Positions 33,290-42,541 of a stretch of 64,000 nt of DNA are shown piece by piece. Positions within the stretch are counted from its first letter, which is position 1. Each line of letters starts with the position of its first letter. The position numbers were made by a program, and so were the translations under genes. The DNA lies in assembly GCA_022652945.1 (NCBI GenBank), contig JALCRV010000010.1, positions 29,421 through 93,420 on the forward strand, read 5' to 3'. The DNA comes from Bacilli bacterium (GTDB lineage: Bacteria; Bacillota_I; Bacilli_A; RFN20; CAG-288). The notes below the pieces were generated by a model that was given only the letters and a program-made list of their open reading frames with translations, ran no database searches and had not been told where the DNA came from.

Positions 33290-33742
33290 TTACTTCTTAT
33301 CTTCTTCAACGCGGACATTGACCGTTCCGATCACATCGTGATACAGCTCGATTCTAAGTTTAGTAAGGCCGAAAGCGTTCACCGCATAATGATCGATGAA
33401 CTTTCTTTTATCGATTGAAATATCGTAATCAGCGCGAAGTTTTTCTTCGATTGCCTTAGGGGAGATTGTCCCGATCATCGCTCCGGACTTACCGACTTTG
33501 GCTTTAAAGACCAGTTCGATGCCCTTCAACTGCTCGACCACCTGCTGAGCGAGAGCGGCGTTCTGTTTATCTTCTTCTTCCGCTTTCTTCTGACTGGCGT
33601 AATACTCCGCTAAGGCGGCGTTATTCAAAAGCTTGCCGTATCCTTGTGGAATCACATAGTTAGCTCCGTAGCCATCGGAGACGTCTTTGATTTCACCTTT
33701 CTTACCGACGTTCTTCAAATCCTTAATTAATAAGACTCGCAT
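33290..33742 (-). CDS. rplI: 50S ribosomal protein L9
   Basis: A 150-residue L9 with the typical start MRVLLIKDLKNVGKKGEIKDVSDGYGANYV (quoted in part), the linker helix rich in Lys/Glu/Gln, and the C-terminal rRNA-binding domain. It lies between gdpP (2-base gap) and dnaB (30-base gap), the classic Firmicutes arrangement. Confidence 0.97.
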   Translation of the reverse strand: MRVLLIKDLKNVGKKGEIKDVSDGYGANYVIPQGYGKLLNNAALAEYYASQKKAEEEDKQNAALAQQVVEQLKGIELVFKAKVGKSGAMIGTISPKAIEEKLRADYDISIDKRKFIDHYAVNAFGLTKLRIELYHDVIGTVNVRVEEDKK

Positions 33743-33744
33743 AT

Positions 33745-35844
33745 TTATTCTCCTTTGCTATCTTCATCATTGACACTCTGCTGAGTCGCATCTTTCAAAT
33801 ACTGATCGAGGATATGTCTTAATTCCTTTTCCGCTTCATCGACCGATACATTCTTAATCGCACAAGCCGCTTGCGAGAAGTGCCCGCCACCGCCGAGTTT
33901 CATCATCAGCAGTTCACAGTTCACCTTCCCGTTGCCACGGGAAGAAATCTTAACTGTATTCGGCTCGGTATGTCCTAGTGAGAAGACCGCTTGCACACCT
34001 TCGATTTCGGTTAATTCATTACCGACATTAGCGAGCAAGGCTTCATTGACAAACTCGTCTTCAGGAGCCTTGGCAATCAAGACACCGTAAGAGTAAGTCA
34101 CGACATTAGCGAGGATCTTCGACTTAATAATGAAGGATTCGTAATTCTCCTTCAAGAAATCTCTCGCCTTATTTTCATCGGCATCTAACCGCGATAAGAC
34201 AATCGCTGCTTCGTGGGTGGAAATACGTGTCTTGACTTTGAAGTTCTGCGTATCCAGATAAATACCTGAGAGCATCAAGGTCGCGATATAATCCGGGACA
34301 TTGATTGTAAACGGATAGGAATCCAAGTACAAAGCGATCAATTCGCAGGTCGAAGATGAAGAGGAGTCGATATGTTCGAAGACCGTGTCTTGGAAGGAAT
34401 CCGACTGTTTACGATGGTGATCGATCACCGCAATCTTCGAGCCTTCTCCGCCCTTATAAAGATCCGGATAAATGGATTGCATCGGACGGTTATGATCTAC
34501 AGCGATAATCAACGTATCAGGACCTTTCAACTCATCCGCCTTAGAGAAGGAAACAAAGACATCTTTGAAGAAATTCGGATTCTTATCCGGCAAAGTGGCA
34601 CGGACCGCTGCATCGGCGGAACGTTCGACGTTCTGGTTATTGTAGACGATGTTGGCAATCAGTTGCTTTTTTCTTCTTAAGCCACAGCAGATAGAATAAA
34701 CGCCTAAGCAAGCCCCGATCGCATCCATATCAGCGTTAATATGAGGAACGATCAAGACGTTGGAGGCCTTTTCCAAAGCTAAAAGGAAGGAGCGAGCATA
34801 GGTCTTGATCTTGACCATGCTGGTCGCCTGCTGCGATTCGCTGTTCCCGCCGCCGAAGACTTTCATATTCTCGCCGAAAGGTGCCACAACGCACTGGTTG
34901 CCGCCTCTAGACATGGCGACATCCAAAGCGGACTTTGCTAATTCATTATTCTGGGAGAAGCCAGATTTATCTCCGTACCCGAAGCCTAAGGAGCAAGTAA
35001 GACCGGCTCCGTAACCTTCCTTACCTGAGCCGAGGCCTTCCTTTTTAAAGAAGTCGGCGAAGTTTTGGACAATCGGGAACTTATCATTGATCATCTTATT
35101 CAAATCATCCATCGTCAAAAGCAGGATGTAATAATCGATCTTCATAGCCTTGATCAAGCAGTTATACTTGCTGAAGTAGTTAAAGAGAATATCACGGATT
35201 GAAGAATCGGTCGCGGCTCTTTCTTGATCATCGGTCAAATGGATATCGGCGTAGTTATCGACATTGATAAACCCGATGACCGGGGCATGAGCCTTATTGA
35301 AATCCAGAAGATTCTGATAGATCGTATCATCCCTCAGAATAAAAAGGTCAGCATCCTTAATGTACTTAGCCGCATAGAAGCGATTGTTATAAGAGAAAGT
35401 GCAGGAATCCGACTTCCCGGAAGGATCCATCATCACCTCGTACAATTTCGGGGAAAGATCATTGATCGAATAATCGACCAAATTGATGCCGCGGGAAAGG
35501 AGGAGGTTATTAAGCCAAATAATATTTCCGCGATCATCGGTGATAATCAAACCGATTTCACCGAAATCATAAGCGGCGCCGATATCGTTACCTACGATAT
35601 CAGTGGCTTTTAAATCCGCCAAATGGCGGACTTTTTCAATCTTATAAGTCGCGACATAACAAAAAATCAATCCACCTAAGGAGATCAAAGAGGCCAAGCA
35701 GATAGCTGCGATAATATAACTAGTGAAATGCAGTTCATCCTTCGGAAGCAGCAGCCAACAGGCTAAGATTGCCATCCCGCCTAGAAAGCCCAACCCGAAC
35801 ATCAACCAGATGAAGCGATGCATTTTCTTCAGTATTTCAATCAT
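33745..35844 (-). CDS. gdpP: GdpP-type cyclic di-AMP phosphodiesterase
   Basis: Membrane-bound enzyme that degrades cyclic di-AMP and so tunes osmotic and cell-wall homeostasis. The 699-residue protein has two N-terminal helices (about 12-33 and 43-68), a degenerate PAS region, a degenerate GGDEF domain, and a DHH/DHHA1 module. The DHH motifs are visible: HINADMDAIG (about 367-376), AVDHNRP, AVIDHHRK (about 474-481) and the C-terminal GGGGHFSQAA. First gene of an operon with rplI, dnaB, walJ and rlmH. The GGDEF part is not expected to make cyclic di-GMP. Confidence 0.94.
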   Translation of the reverse strand: MIEILKKMHRFIWLMFGLGFLGGMAILACWLLLPKDELHFTSYIIAAICLASLISLGGLIFCYVATYKIEKVRHLADLKATDIVGNDIGAAYDFGEIGLIITDDRGNIIWLNNLLLSRGINLVDYSINDLSPKLYEVMMDPSGKSDSCTFSYNNRFYAAKYIKDADLFILRDDTIYQNLLDFNKAHAPVIGFINVDNYADIHLTDDQERAATDSSIRDILFNYFSKYNCLIKAMKIDYYILLLTMDDLNKMINDKFPIVQNFADFFKKEGLGSGKEGYGAGLTCSLGFGYGDKSGFSQNNELAKSALDVAMSRGGNQCVVAPFGENMKVFGGGNSESQQATSMVKIKTYARSFLLALEKASNVLIVPHINADMDAIGACLGVYSICCGLRRKKQLIANIVYNNQNVERSADAAVRATLPDKNPNFFKDVFVSFSKADELKGPDTLIIAVDHNRPMQSIYPDLYKGGEGSKIAVIDHHRKQSDSFQDTVFEHIDSSSSSTCELIALYLDSYPFTINVPDYIATLMLSGIYLDTQNFKVKTRISTHEAAIVLSRLDADENKARDFLKENYESFIIKSKILANVVTYSYGVLIAKAPEDEFVNEALLANVGNELTEIEGVQAVFSLGHTEPNTVKISSRGNGKVNCELLMMKLGGGGHFSQAACAIKNVSVDEAEKELRHILDQYLKDATQQSVNDEDSKGE

Positions 35845-35889
35845 CGTCTGCCTCCTCTCTATTTCCCCTATAGATTTCTCTATTTAGTA

Positions 35890-35918
35890 ATTATAATATA
35901 GATTAAAGAGTGGTTAAA
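35890..35918 (-). promoter_or_regulatory. Promoter of the gdpP operon
   Basis: On the minus strand, TTTAAC (35918-35913) and a perfect TATAAT (35895-35890) are 17 bases apart, about 45 bases before the gdpP start. Confidence 0.75.
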
Positions 35919-35971
35919 GGTTTTTCATCTCTAAGTAAGTCGGAAAGTGCCCAAATAATCAAAGAATCTTT

Positions 35972-36000
35972 TTGCTTTTTTCGTTATCTATCATTACAAT
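35972..36000 (+). promoter_or_regulatory. Promoter of the small membrane protein gene
   Basis: TTGCTT (35972-35977) and TACAAT (35995-36000) with a 17-base spacer, 36 bases before the ATG at 36036. It diverges from the gdpP promoter. Confidence 0.7.
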
Positions 36001-36035
36001 ATAGGCAGCCGAACCAATCGTAAAGGAACATTCGT

Positions 36036-36491
36036 ATGGACTTGATCAAAGTAAAGAAAGCCAGTCTTATCATTGCAATTCTCGATTTCATCCTTGGAAT
36101 CGGTGTTTTTGTTCTTTCTTTTTGCTACCTTTATTTCCAGAAGGAAGATGCTTTTAACTTCCAGACTTTTAGCACCTACGTCCAAGATTTTATCAAAGCC
36201 GCCAATTATAAGAGCATCAACACTTATGTTTGGTTCCTTTTCTCAGCTGGCCCCCTCCTTTTCGGGCTTATCGGTTTATTCGGACGCCTGGGCAGATTAC
36301 CTAACATCCTCTCCTTCGGTGCTATGTTCTTCTCGCTGACTTTCGCGCTTACTTATACCCTCGATGGAAATGCCGGCAAGAGCGTAGTCGACTTCGCTTC
36401 CGGAAACAGCATCACCTGCTTCTCCATCAGCTTAATCGTCCTCTTTGTCGGGGTGATTCTTTCTTTCGTCAACCTTGAAAAATCTAAGTGA
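36036..36491 (+). CDS. Four-helix membrane protein of unknown function
   Basis: Not recognised. The 151-residue product has four predicted membrane helices (about 10-33, 63-84, 93-112 and 124-145) with short loops and a Lys-ending tail. It is transcribed from a clear promoter, divergent from gdpP and 66 bases before the Nfu gene. No catalytic motif is visible. Confidence 0.75.
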   Translation: MDLIKVKKASLIIAILDFILGIGVFVLSFCYLYFQKEDAFNFQTFSTYVQDFIKAANYKSINTYVWFLFSAGPLLFGLIGLFGRLGRLPNILSFGAMFFSLTFALTYTLDGNAGKSVVDFASGNSITCFSISLIVLFVGVILSFVNLEKSK

Positions 36492-36557
36492 GTGAGCATA
36501 TCCTTTCTACAATTAACTGACCGGTGATAGAATATTCAACGGAAAAGAGTTTTATTT

Positions 36558-36872
36558 ATGTCAGAAGAAACAAATCAAAAAGAAGAAACAAAACCAGTCG
36601 CTTCCTCTGAGGAAGCCATCATCGCCCAAATAAAAGAAGTCTTGGAGAAACTAGCGGTTTTCATCCAAAAAGATGGCGGTGATATCCAATTCCAAGGTTG
36701 GGATCCGAAAACCGGCACTGTCTATGTCACTTTAAGCGGTGCCTGCCAAGGTTGCATGTATATCGATCAAACGATGACGATGGGAGTTGAAGCCATCATG
36801 CAGGAAGAAGTCCCCGGAGTGAACGCTGTCAAAGTCATCGACCCTAATCAGGTCATGACCGCTCAAGACTAA
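36558..36872 (+). CDS. nfu: Nfu-type iron-sulfur cluster carrier protein
   Basis: A 104-residue protein made of a short acidic N-terminal extension and a NifU C-terminal (Nfu) domain. The cluster-binding CxxC is C63/C66 in GACQGCMYID, followed by the conserved helix that ends in VPGV. Nfu proteins accept [4Fe-4S] or [2Fe-2S] clusters from SUF-type scaffolds and deliver them to target enzymes. The suf operon lies on the opposite strand a few kilobases away, making a functional link likely though not proven. Confidence 0.9.
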   Translation: MSEETNQKEETKPVASSEEAIIAQIKEVLEKLAVFIQKDGGDIQFQGWDPKTGTVYVTLSGACQGCMYIDQTMTMGVEAIMQEEVPGVNAVKVIDPNQVMTAQD

Positions 36873-36883
36873 AAAGGAAGAAA

Positions 36884-36910
36884 AAAAGATATCAGCGATG
36901 ATATCTTTTT
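36884..36910 (+). terminator. Intrinsic terminator after nfu
   Basis: Stem GATATCA/TGATATC with a GCGA loop, flanked by A and T runs. Because the flanks are symmetrical it may also stop the convergent suf-mnmG transcript. Confidence 0.88.
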
Positions 36911-36936
36911 CAGTGAAATCAAGTTTAAATAAAAGA

Positions 36937-37578
36937 TCAGAATTTCTCCGCTTCTTCCTCGATTAAAGAGAAGAAATCACCCAGATCTCTCCCATCGACC
37001 AAAGCGTGGTTAACTTGAATAGTCAAAGGGAGGAAGACCTTCTCATCCTTAAAGAAGAACTTGCCCCAAGTAAGACGCGGATTAGAATCCGGCGGCAAAG
37101 GCTTTTCCATCTCGTGTCCCGTATAAGAAAACCAAGGAACGGAAGAGACGAAAACCATGTAAGGCACTTCTTTTTCATCATCGGCTAATTCAGGATTATC
37201 CTCCGCTTCTTGTTCAGCCTTTAAAACTTCGGAAAGATAGGTCTCAAAAGGCAGATAAGGATAAGCGGAACAGAAAGCGAAAGTCCCATCTTTCAAAGCG
37301 AAAGTAAAAGAGGCACAAAGATGAGAAATCGTATAAAGTTTTCCCTCGAGTTTCCGGCTCATCAGATTGGGGCATCTTTCCATCGCCCGAAGCAAGACAA
37401 ACTGCAGACTCAAAAAGAAAGGTAGTTTCCTTTCCTTGATTTTCTTATAAAGCAGGCTGATATCCTGCTGGACGGTAAAGCTGATATACGGATCAGCGAC
37501 TTTGGAGAAGAAATCGTAAGCGGACTTCCTAGCATAGGAAGAAAGATCGATTTCTTTCATCGTCAGTTCCTTTTTCAT
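36937..37578 (-). CDS. Chloramphenicol acetyltransferase-like acyltransferase
   Basis: A 213-residue member of the CAT fold family (CoA-dependent O-acyltransferases). The C-terminal catalytic motif is present as QVNHALVDGRDLGDFF, with the presumptive catalytic H191 and the structural D195; the first His of the usual HHxxxDG is Asn. Other CAT marks are SSVPWFSYTG and the PRLTWGKFF segment. It starts inside the last codons of mnmG (ATGA overlap) behind a GGGGAGGG ribosome site, so it is translated with a housekeeping operon. That context argues for a chromosomal enzyme with another substrate, not an acquired resistance gene; the substrate is unknown. Confidence 0.82.
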   Translation of the reverse strand: MKKELTMKEIDLSSYARKSAYDFFSKVADPYISFTVQQDISLLYKKIKERKLPFFLSLQFVLLRAMERCPNLMSRKLEGKLYTISHLCASFTFALKDGTFAFCSAYPYLPFETYLSEVLKAEQEAEDNPELADDEKEVPYMVFVSSVPWFSYTGHEMEKPLPPDSNPRLTWGKFFFKDEKVFLPLTIQVNHALVDGRDLGDFFSLIEEEAEKF

Positions 37579-39446
37579 CTTCCCTCCCCTTTCTTCATAT
37601 GAACTAAAAGACAGTTGATATCAGCCGGGTGGACATTGGTGATTCTCATCGCTTCACCTAAAGTCTGCGGGCGGATTTTATCAAGCTTTTCCCTAGCTTC
37701 CAAAGAGAGCCCATCCATATGGATGAAATCCAAACCGGAAGGTATCTTCACACCTTCGTAAGCGCGGATTCTTTCCGCTTCCTTCACCTGGATAGCGATA
37801 TACCCTTCGTATTTGACTTCGATTTCCGTTTTCTCGGTAAGATTAGCTGAAAGCTCAGGCAAATCCTTATTGAATTTCCTTAATTCATCATAGCTGACCG
37901 GCTGGCGCTTTAACAAGGAATAGTAAGAAGAATTGGGATCGGGTTTAGGGAAACCTAAGCTCATCAGATAATTATCGGCCGCCGGATTGATCCCGAGGAA
38001 AGTCTTCTTCATAATTTCCTTGGCTTCCGCTTTCTGCTTTTCTCTTAAAAGGAAAGCTTCGTAGCGTTCCTTCGAATTAAGCCCTAGTTCGTAACCGTAC
38101 TTCAATAAACGGGTATCGGCGTTATCCGATCTTGTCAGAAGCCGATATTCCGAGCGAGAAGAAAGCAGACGGTAAGGCTCTTCAGTCCCCTTAGTAATCA
38201 AATCATCGATCATAATCCCGATGTAAGCCTCATCTCTTCTCAGAATAAAAGGCGGCTTCTTATCAAGATATAAGCAGGCGTTAATCCCTGCCATCAGACC
38301 TAAAGAAGCGGCTTCCTCATAACCGGAAGTCCCCATAATCTGCCCCGCCCCGAATAAGCCTTTGATTTTTCTTAACATCAATGACTTATCAAACTGCAGA
38401 GGCTTGATTGCATCGTATTCAATCGCGTAGGCGTACTTCAGAATCCTCGCATGCTCCAAGCCTTTTAAAGAATGAACCATCAGATCCTGAACATAAGTCG
38501 GCATCGAAGTCGAAAAACCCTGAAGATAAATCGAATGCATCAGGATTGACTCCGGCTCTAGGAACAGTTCGTGGCGCGGCTTATCAGCGAAACGGACAAT
38601 CTTCGTTTCGATGGATGGACAATATCTCGGGCCGATGCCGTTGATAACTCCACCATACATAGAAGATTCATTTAAATGCTGGCGGATCAAAGCGTGAGTT
38701 GAAGCGTTCGTATAAGTCAAAAAGCAAGGTATCTGATCCTTAAAAGGCAAAAATTCCTTCGTATCATAGGAGAAGGATAATTGTTTATCAGTCCCATACT
38801 GGGGCTCTAATAACTCCCAGTCGATCGAAGAAGGATCGATTCTTTGAGGAGTCCCCGTTTTCAAACGGAACAGTTCAATCCCATGTTCCATCAAAGATTT
38901 AGATAAGCCGTGCGCCGGTCTTTCCCCATCGGGCCCGCCATCTTGGACATCAAACCCGCGCATCACCTTAGATTCCAGATGAGTGCCGGTAGTTAAAATA
39001 ACAGCTTCCGCTTTTATCGAAGTCCCATCCTCAATTTTAATCCCGGTAATTCGATCTTCCGAGGTGATGATTTCTTTACATTCGTGTTCTTCAATTTCCA
39101 GATTCTCCACCTTCGCCAAAAAATCCTGCATGCCTTTCGGATAAAGAATCTTATCTTCCTGGGCTCTTAAAGATTGGACACCGGGGCCTTTAGAAGTATT
39201 TAAAAGCTTCATCTGCAGATAATGCTGATCAGCGATCTTGCCCATGATGCCACCCAGAGCATCGATTTCCCTGACCACGATTCCTTTAGCTGACCCGCCG
39301 ATATGAGGGTTACAAGGCATATTGGAAATCATCTTTTTATTCAGGCACAGCAAAAGAGTCTTTTTGCCAAGCTTCGCGGCGGCATAAGCCGCCTCTGAGC
39401 CCGCATGTCCGCCACCGACCACAATCACATCGTAATGGTTTTGCAT
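37575..39446 (-). CDS. mnmG: tRNA uridine-5-carboxymethylaminomethyl modification enzyme MnmG (GidA)
   Basis: FAD-dependent enzyme that with MnmE modifies U34 of several tRNAs. The 623-residue protein has the N-terminal FAD loop GGGHAGSEA (11-19), the motif NMPCNPHIGGSAKG with its conserved cysteine, GTHLESKVMRG, and the C-terminal helical domain for MnmE and tRNA. MnmG rather than the shorter TrmFO is indicated by length and these motifs. It begins 12 bases after sufB and overlaps the CAT-like gene by 4 bases, so it appears to be read with the suf operon. mnmE is not in the window. Confidence 0.95.
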   Translation of the reverse strand: MQNHYDVIVVGGGHAGSEAAYAAAKLGKKTLLLCLNKKMISNMPCNPHIGGSAKGIVVREIDALGGIMGKIADQHYLQMKLLNTSKGPGVQSLRAQEDKILYPKGMQDFLAKVENLEIEEHECKEIITSEDRITGIKIEDGTSIKAEAVILTTGTHLESKVMRGFDVQDGGPDGERPAHGLSKSLMEHGIELFRLKTGTPQRIDPSSIDWELLEPQYGTDKQLSFSYDTKEFLPFKDQIPCFLTYTNASTHALIRQHLNESSMYGGVINGIGPRYCPSIETKIVRFADKPRHELFLEPESILMHSIYLQGFSTSMPTYVQDLMVHSLKGLEHARILKYAYAIEYDAIKPLQFDKSLMLRKIKGLFGAGQIMGTSGYEEAASLGLMAGINACLYLDKKPPFILRRDEAYIGIMIDDLITKGTEEPYRLLSSRSEYRLLTRSDNADTRLLKYGYELGLNSKERYEAFLLREKQKAEAKEIMKKTFLGINPAADNYLMSLGFPKPDPNSSYYSLLKRQPVSYDELRKFNKDLPELSANLTEKTEIEVKYEGYIAIQVKEAERIRAYEGVKIPSGLDFIHMDGLSLEAREKLDKIRPQTLGEAMRITNVHPADINCLLVHMKKGEGR

Positions 39447-39458
39447 AAAAGCCTCGGT

Positions 39459-40874
39459 CTAACCGACGATTCCTTCCATATCAAGCTTAATCAACTGATT
39501 AAGTTCCACCGCGTATTCCATCGGCAATTCCTTAGCGAAAGGCTCGATGAAGCCCATGACGATCATATGGGTGGCTTCCTTAGCGGTGAGCCCACGGCTC
39601 ATCAGATAGAACAACTCATCCTCATCGATCTTCGAAACGGTAGCCTCGTGTTCCAAGTAAGAAGAATCATTGGAGACTCGATTCGTCGGAATCGTGTCCG
39701 AGGCGGATTTCTCATCGAGAATCAAAGTATCGCATTCGACGTGAGCCCTTGAAGAAAGGGCCTGGGGTTTAATATCGACCGTCCCGCGGTAATTAGCGAC
39801 TCCGCCTTCCTTTACGATCGATTTTGAGATAATCGAGGAAGTCGTATTCTTGCCTAGATGAATCATCTTCGCCCCGGCATCCTGGTATTGGCCTTTAGAA
39901 GCGACCGCAATCGAAATACAGCTGCCTTTCGCTCCCTCCCCTTTCAAAATACAGGCGGGGTATTTCATATTAAGCTGACTGCCGATGTTCCCGTCGATCC
40001 ATTCCATCAAACCATCGTCATCGACAATCGCTCTTTTCGTCACTAGATTGACGATATTATCCGACCAGTTCTGAATGGTGGAATAACGGCATTTGGCACG
40101 CTTTCCAACGTAAATTTCGACAACTGCCGCATGGAGAGAGTCTTTAGAATACTGAGGAGCGGTGCAGCCTTCGACATAATGGACGGAAGCATCGTCATCG
40201 ACGATAATCATCGTCCTTTCAAACTGCCCCGATCTTTCATTGTTAATACGGAAATAAGACTGCAGAGGCTTTTCCAGATGGACTCCTTTAGGAACGTAGA
40301 TAAAAGAGCCACCTGACCAGCAAGCTCCGTTTAAAGCCGCATATTTATTGTCCGTATAAGGAACAAGTTTTCCGAAGTACTTCTTAAAAAGCTCCGGATA
40401 AGATTTCAAAGCGGAATCGGTATCGAGGAAAATGACGCCTTTATCCTCGACTTCCTTAAGCATATTATGGTAAACCGCCTCCGACTCATACTGGGTGGAG
40501 ACACCGGCGAGGAAGTCCTTTTCCGCTTCGGGAATCCCGAGGCGATCGAAGGTGTTGCGCACCGTGGTCGGAACTTGATCCCAAGAGCGGGAGACTTTAT
40601 CGGAAAGCCTAGTGAAATACGTATAATCTTGGAAATTCAAAAAGGACAGATCCGGTCCGAAATGGGGCTGATGATGAGCGAAGAATTCCTTTAAGGACTT
40701 CAGACGGTATTCTTCCATCCATGAAGGCTCACCCTTCTGAAAAGATATTTCCTTGATGATATCTTCATTAAGGCCTTTCGGAGTCTTATAAATGGAGACA
40801 TCCTTGTCTTTAAACTCGTACTTGGAGCGGTCGAGATCGATCGCCTCAAGCCCTTTTTGTTCCTTATCTGCCAT
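39459..40874 (-). CDS. sufB: Fe-S cluster assembly scaffold protein SufB
   Basis: Core scaffold of the SufBCD complex on which Fe-S clusters are built. The start MADKEQKGL at 40874 is preferred over an upstream ATG at 40904 because a strong GAGGAGA ribosome site precedes it. The 471-residue protein has the family features [29 protein letters not shown] and the C-terminal segment [14 protein letters not shown]. Its start overlaps the end of sufU by 11 bases. It is the last suf gene, with mnmG directly behind. Confidence 0.96.
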   Translation of the reverse strand: MADKEQKGLEAIDLDRSKYEFKDKDVSIYKTPKGLNEDIIKEISFQKGEPSWMEEYRLKSLKEFFAHHQPHFGPDLSFLNFQDYTYFTRLSDKVSRSWDQVPTTVRNTFDRLGIPEAEKDFLAGVSTQYESEAVYHNMLKEVEDKGVIFLDTDSALKSYPELFKKYFGKLVPYTDNKYAALNGACWSGGSFIYVPKGVHLEKPLQSYFRINNERSGQFERTMIIVDDDASVHYVEGCTAPQYSKDSLHAAVVEIYVGKRAKCRYSTIQNWSDNIVNLVTKRAIVDDDGLMEWIDGNIGSQLNMKYPACILKGEGAKGSCISIAVASKGQYQDAGAKMIHLGKNTTSSIISKSIVKEGGVANYRGTVDIKPQALSSRAHVECDTLILDEKSASDTIPTNRVSNDSSYLEHEATVSKIDEDELFYLMSRGLTAKEATHMIVMGFIEPFAKELPMEYAVELNQLIKLDMEGIVG

Positions 40875-41328
40875 TTTTCTTCTCCTCTGCTTCTTCTTTC
40901 TCAATCAACTGTTCTAGCCCTCGCCACCCGATATTAGCGCAGGTGATGCGGGAAGGCTGTTTATAGGTGTTGACAAAAGCGATCGCTTCCCCTAAGGCTT
41001 CCTCATCGTAAGGCTGCTCATTAAGCATCTTAGCGAAATTATCCATAATATAGCGTGCTTCCTTAATAGTCTTGCCTTTGATCAAATCAGTCATGATCGA
41101 AGTGGAAGCGGTCGAAATCGCGCAGCCCGTCCCATGCCAAAGGCAATCGGTGACCTTATCATCCTCAATCAGAAGCTGGATATAGATATCATCGATGCAG
41201 GAAGCAGAATCCATATGGACTACAAGATAACGAGGATCCGCCGTTTCTTTTTTATTCCGCGGGTTCTGGTAATGATCCATGATAATCTCCCTGAGAATCT
41301 CAGGGTCATCTTTAATTGAAATAGGCAT
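40864..41328 (-). CDS. sufU: SufU zinc-dependent sulfurtransferase
   Basis: Accepts persulfide sulfur from SufS in Gram-positive SUF systems. The start [12 protein letters not shown] at 41328 is chosen because the family begins here and a GGAGGG ribosome site lies about 10 bases upstream; a longer frame would sit inside sufS. In the 154-residue protein the zinc/acceptor residues are C44 with D46 (SASCIDD), C69 (GTGCAIS) and C130 (RITCANI). The N terminus overlaps the end of sufS by 17 bases. Confidence 0.94.
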   Translation of the reverse strand: MPISIKDDPEILREIIMDHYQNPRNKKETADPRYLVVHMDSASCIDDIYIQLLIEDDKVTDCLWHGTGCAISTASTSIMTDLIKGKTIKEARYIMDNFAKMLNEQPYDEEALGEAIAFVNTYKQPSRITCANIGWRGLEQLIEKEEAEEKKNGR

Positions 41329-42541
41329 CGAGAAAATTCCCTCCGTTCTTACAGGCATCGATAAACTGCTCGATATCCTGCTCATCGTTATAAAGGTAAA
41401 GGGAGGCGCGGCAAGTCGCATCCGTCTTCAAAAAGTCCATCAGAATCTTAGCGCAATGCTGACCGGAGCGCACAGCGACACCTTTCGAATTCAAAAGGCT
41501 CGCCGCATCCTGAGCGAACACGCCTTTGATATTGAAAGTGACAATTCCGGTATCCGCATTCTCATTGTAAAGAATGATATTGTCAATGTGGGTTAAGCCT
41601 TCAATCATCTTCTGGCGAAGGATTCTTTCATGCTCGACGATATTTTCCAGCCCGACCCGTTTTAAATACTTACAGGCCGCCGCCAGACCTAAAGCCCCGG
41701 CGATGTTCTGGGTCCCCGCTTCAAACTTAATCGGCGGAACCTGATAAGACACATTGCCGCACGTCTCGAAGCGCGAATTCATTCCCCCACCCGTCAGCAA
41801 AGGATCGATCTGCTTCAGCAGTTCGTATTTTCCATACATGACACCGATTCCGGTCGGCCCCAGCATCTTATGCCCGGAGAAGCCCAAGAAATCGCAATCC
41901 AGATCTTTTACATCGATAGGCATATGCGGAACAGACTGCGCTCCATCCGCCACAAAATAACAACCGTGCTTATGGGCAATCTGAGCGAGAGTTTTAATAT
42001 CAACCACGTAGCCTAAGACATTCGTCACATGAGCCAAGGAAACAATCTTCGTCTTTTTAGTAATCGTCTTTTCCAGATTTTCCGGAGTGACGATGCCTTC
42101 CTTGGTTAAAGGCACGTAAACGATATTTGCCTTCTTTTGATGAGCAACCGCGAACCACGGCAGCACATTTGAGGCATGCTCCGCTTCCGAAAGGATGATT
42201 TCATCCCCTTCCTCGAGAAACTTTGATAAACCGTAAGCAATCATATTCAAAGACATCGAAGCCCCGGAAGTGAAGGCTACTTCCTCGGGCCGAGCGTTGA
42301 TAAAATCAGCGACTGTTTTTCGCGCTTCTTCATATTTCACATCCACATCGTGAGCTAAATCATAATCCCCACGATGGGAATTGGAGGTGAAATCTTCATA
42401 GTAAGCATCTCCGGCCTTGATTACTTCGTAAGGCTTAAAAGTCGTCGCCGCATTATCAAGGTAGACAAACCGGCAGCCCTGCATTGTCTTATAGTTTTTA
42501 AACATCGGGAAATCTTCCCGGATTTTTTTAGTATCGATCAT
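41312..42541 (-). CDS. sufS: Cysteine desulfurase SufS
   Basis: PLP enzyme that removes sulfur from cysteine and passes it to SufU. The 409-residue protein has the PLP lysine in SGHKMLGP (about K224) and the mobile active-site cysteine in VRSGQHCAK (about C361). Class II (SufS-type) features fit the suf context. It starts within the last codons of sufD (ATGA overlap). Confidence 0.95.
   Translation of the reverse strand: MIDTKKIREDFPMFKNYKTMQGCRFVYLDNAATTFKPYEVIKAGDAYYEDFTSNSHRGDYDLAHDVDVKYEEARKTVADFINARPEEVAFTSGASMSLNMIAYGLSKFLEEGDEIILSEAEHASNVLPWFAVAHQKKANIVYVPLTKEGIVTPENLEKTITKKTKIVSLAHVTNVLGYVVDIKTLAQIAHKHGCYFVADGAQSVPHMPIDVKDLDCDFLGFSGHKMLGPTGIGVMYGKYELLKQIDPLLTGGGMNSRFETCGNVSYQVPPIKFEAGTQNIAGALGLAAACKYLKRVGLENIVEHERILRQKMIEGLTHIDNIILYNENADTGIVTFNIKGVFAQDAASLLNSKGVAVRSGQHCAKILMDFLKTDATCRASLYLYNDEQDIEQFIDACKNGGNFLDAYFN

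Noticed and set aside
36937..37578. Acquired chloramphenicol resistance gene
   Set aside because: It is coupled to mnmG by overlap, has no mobile element nearby and a variant active-site motif; resistance should not be claimed.
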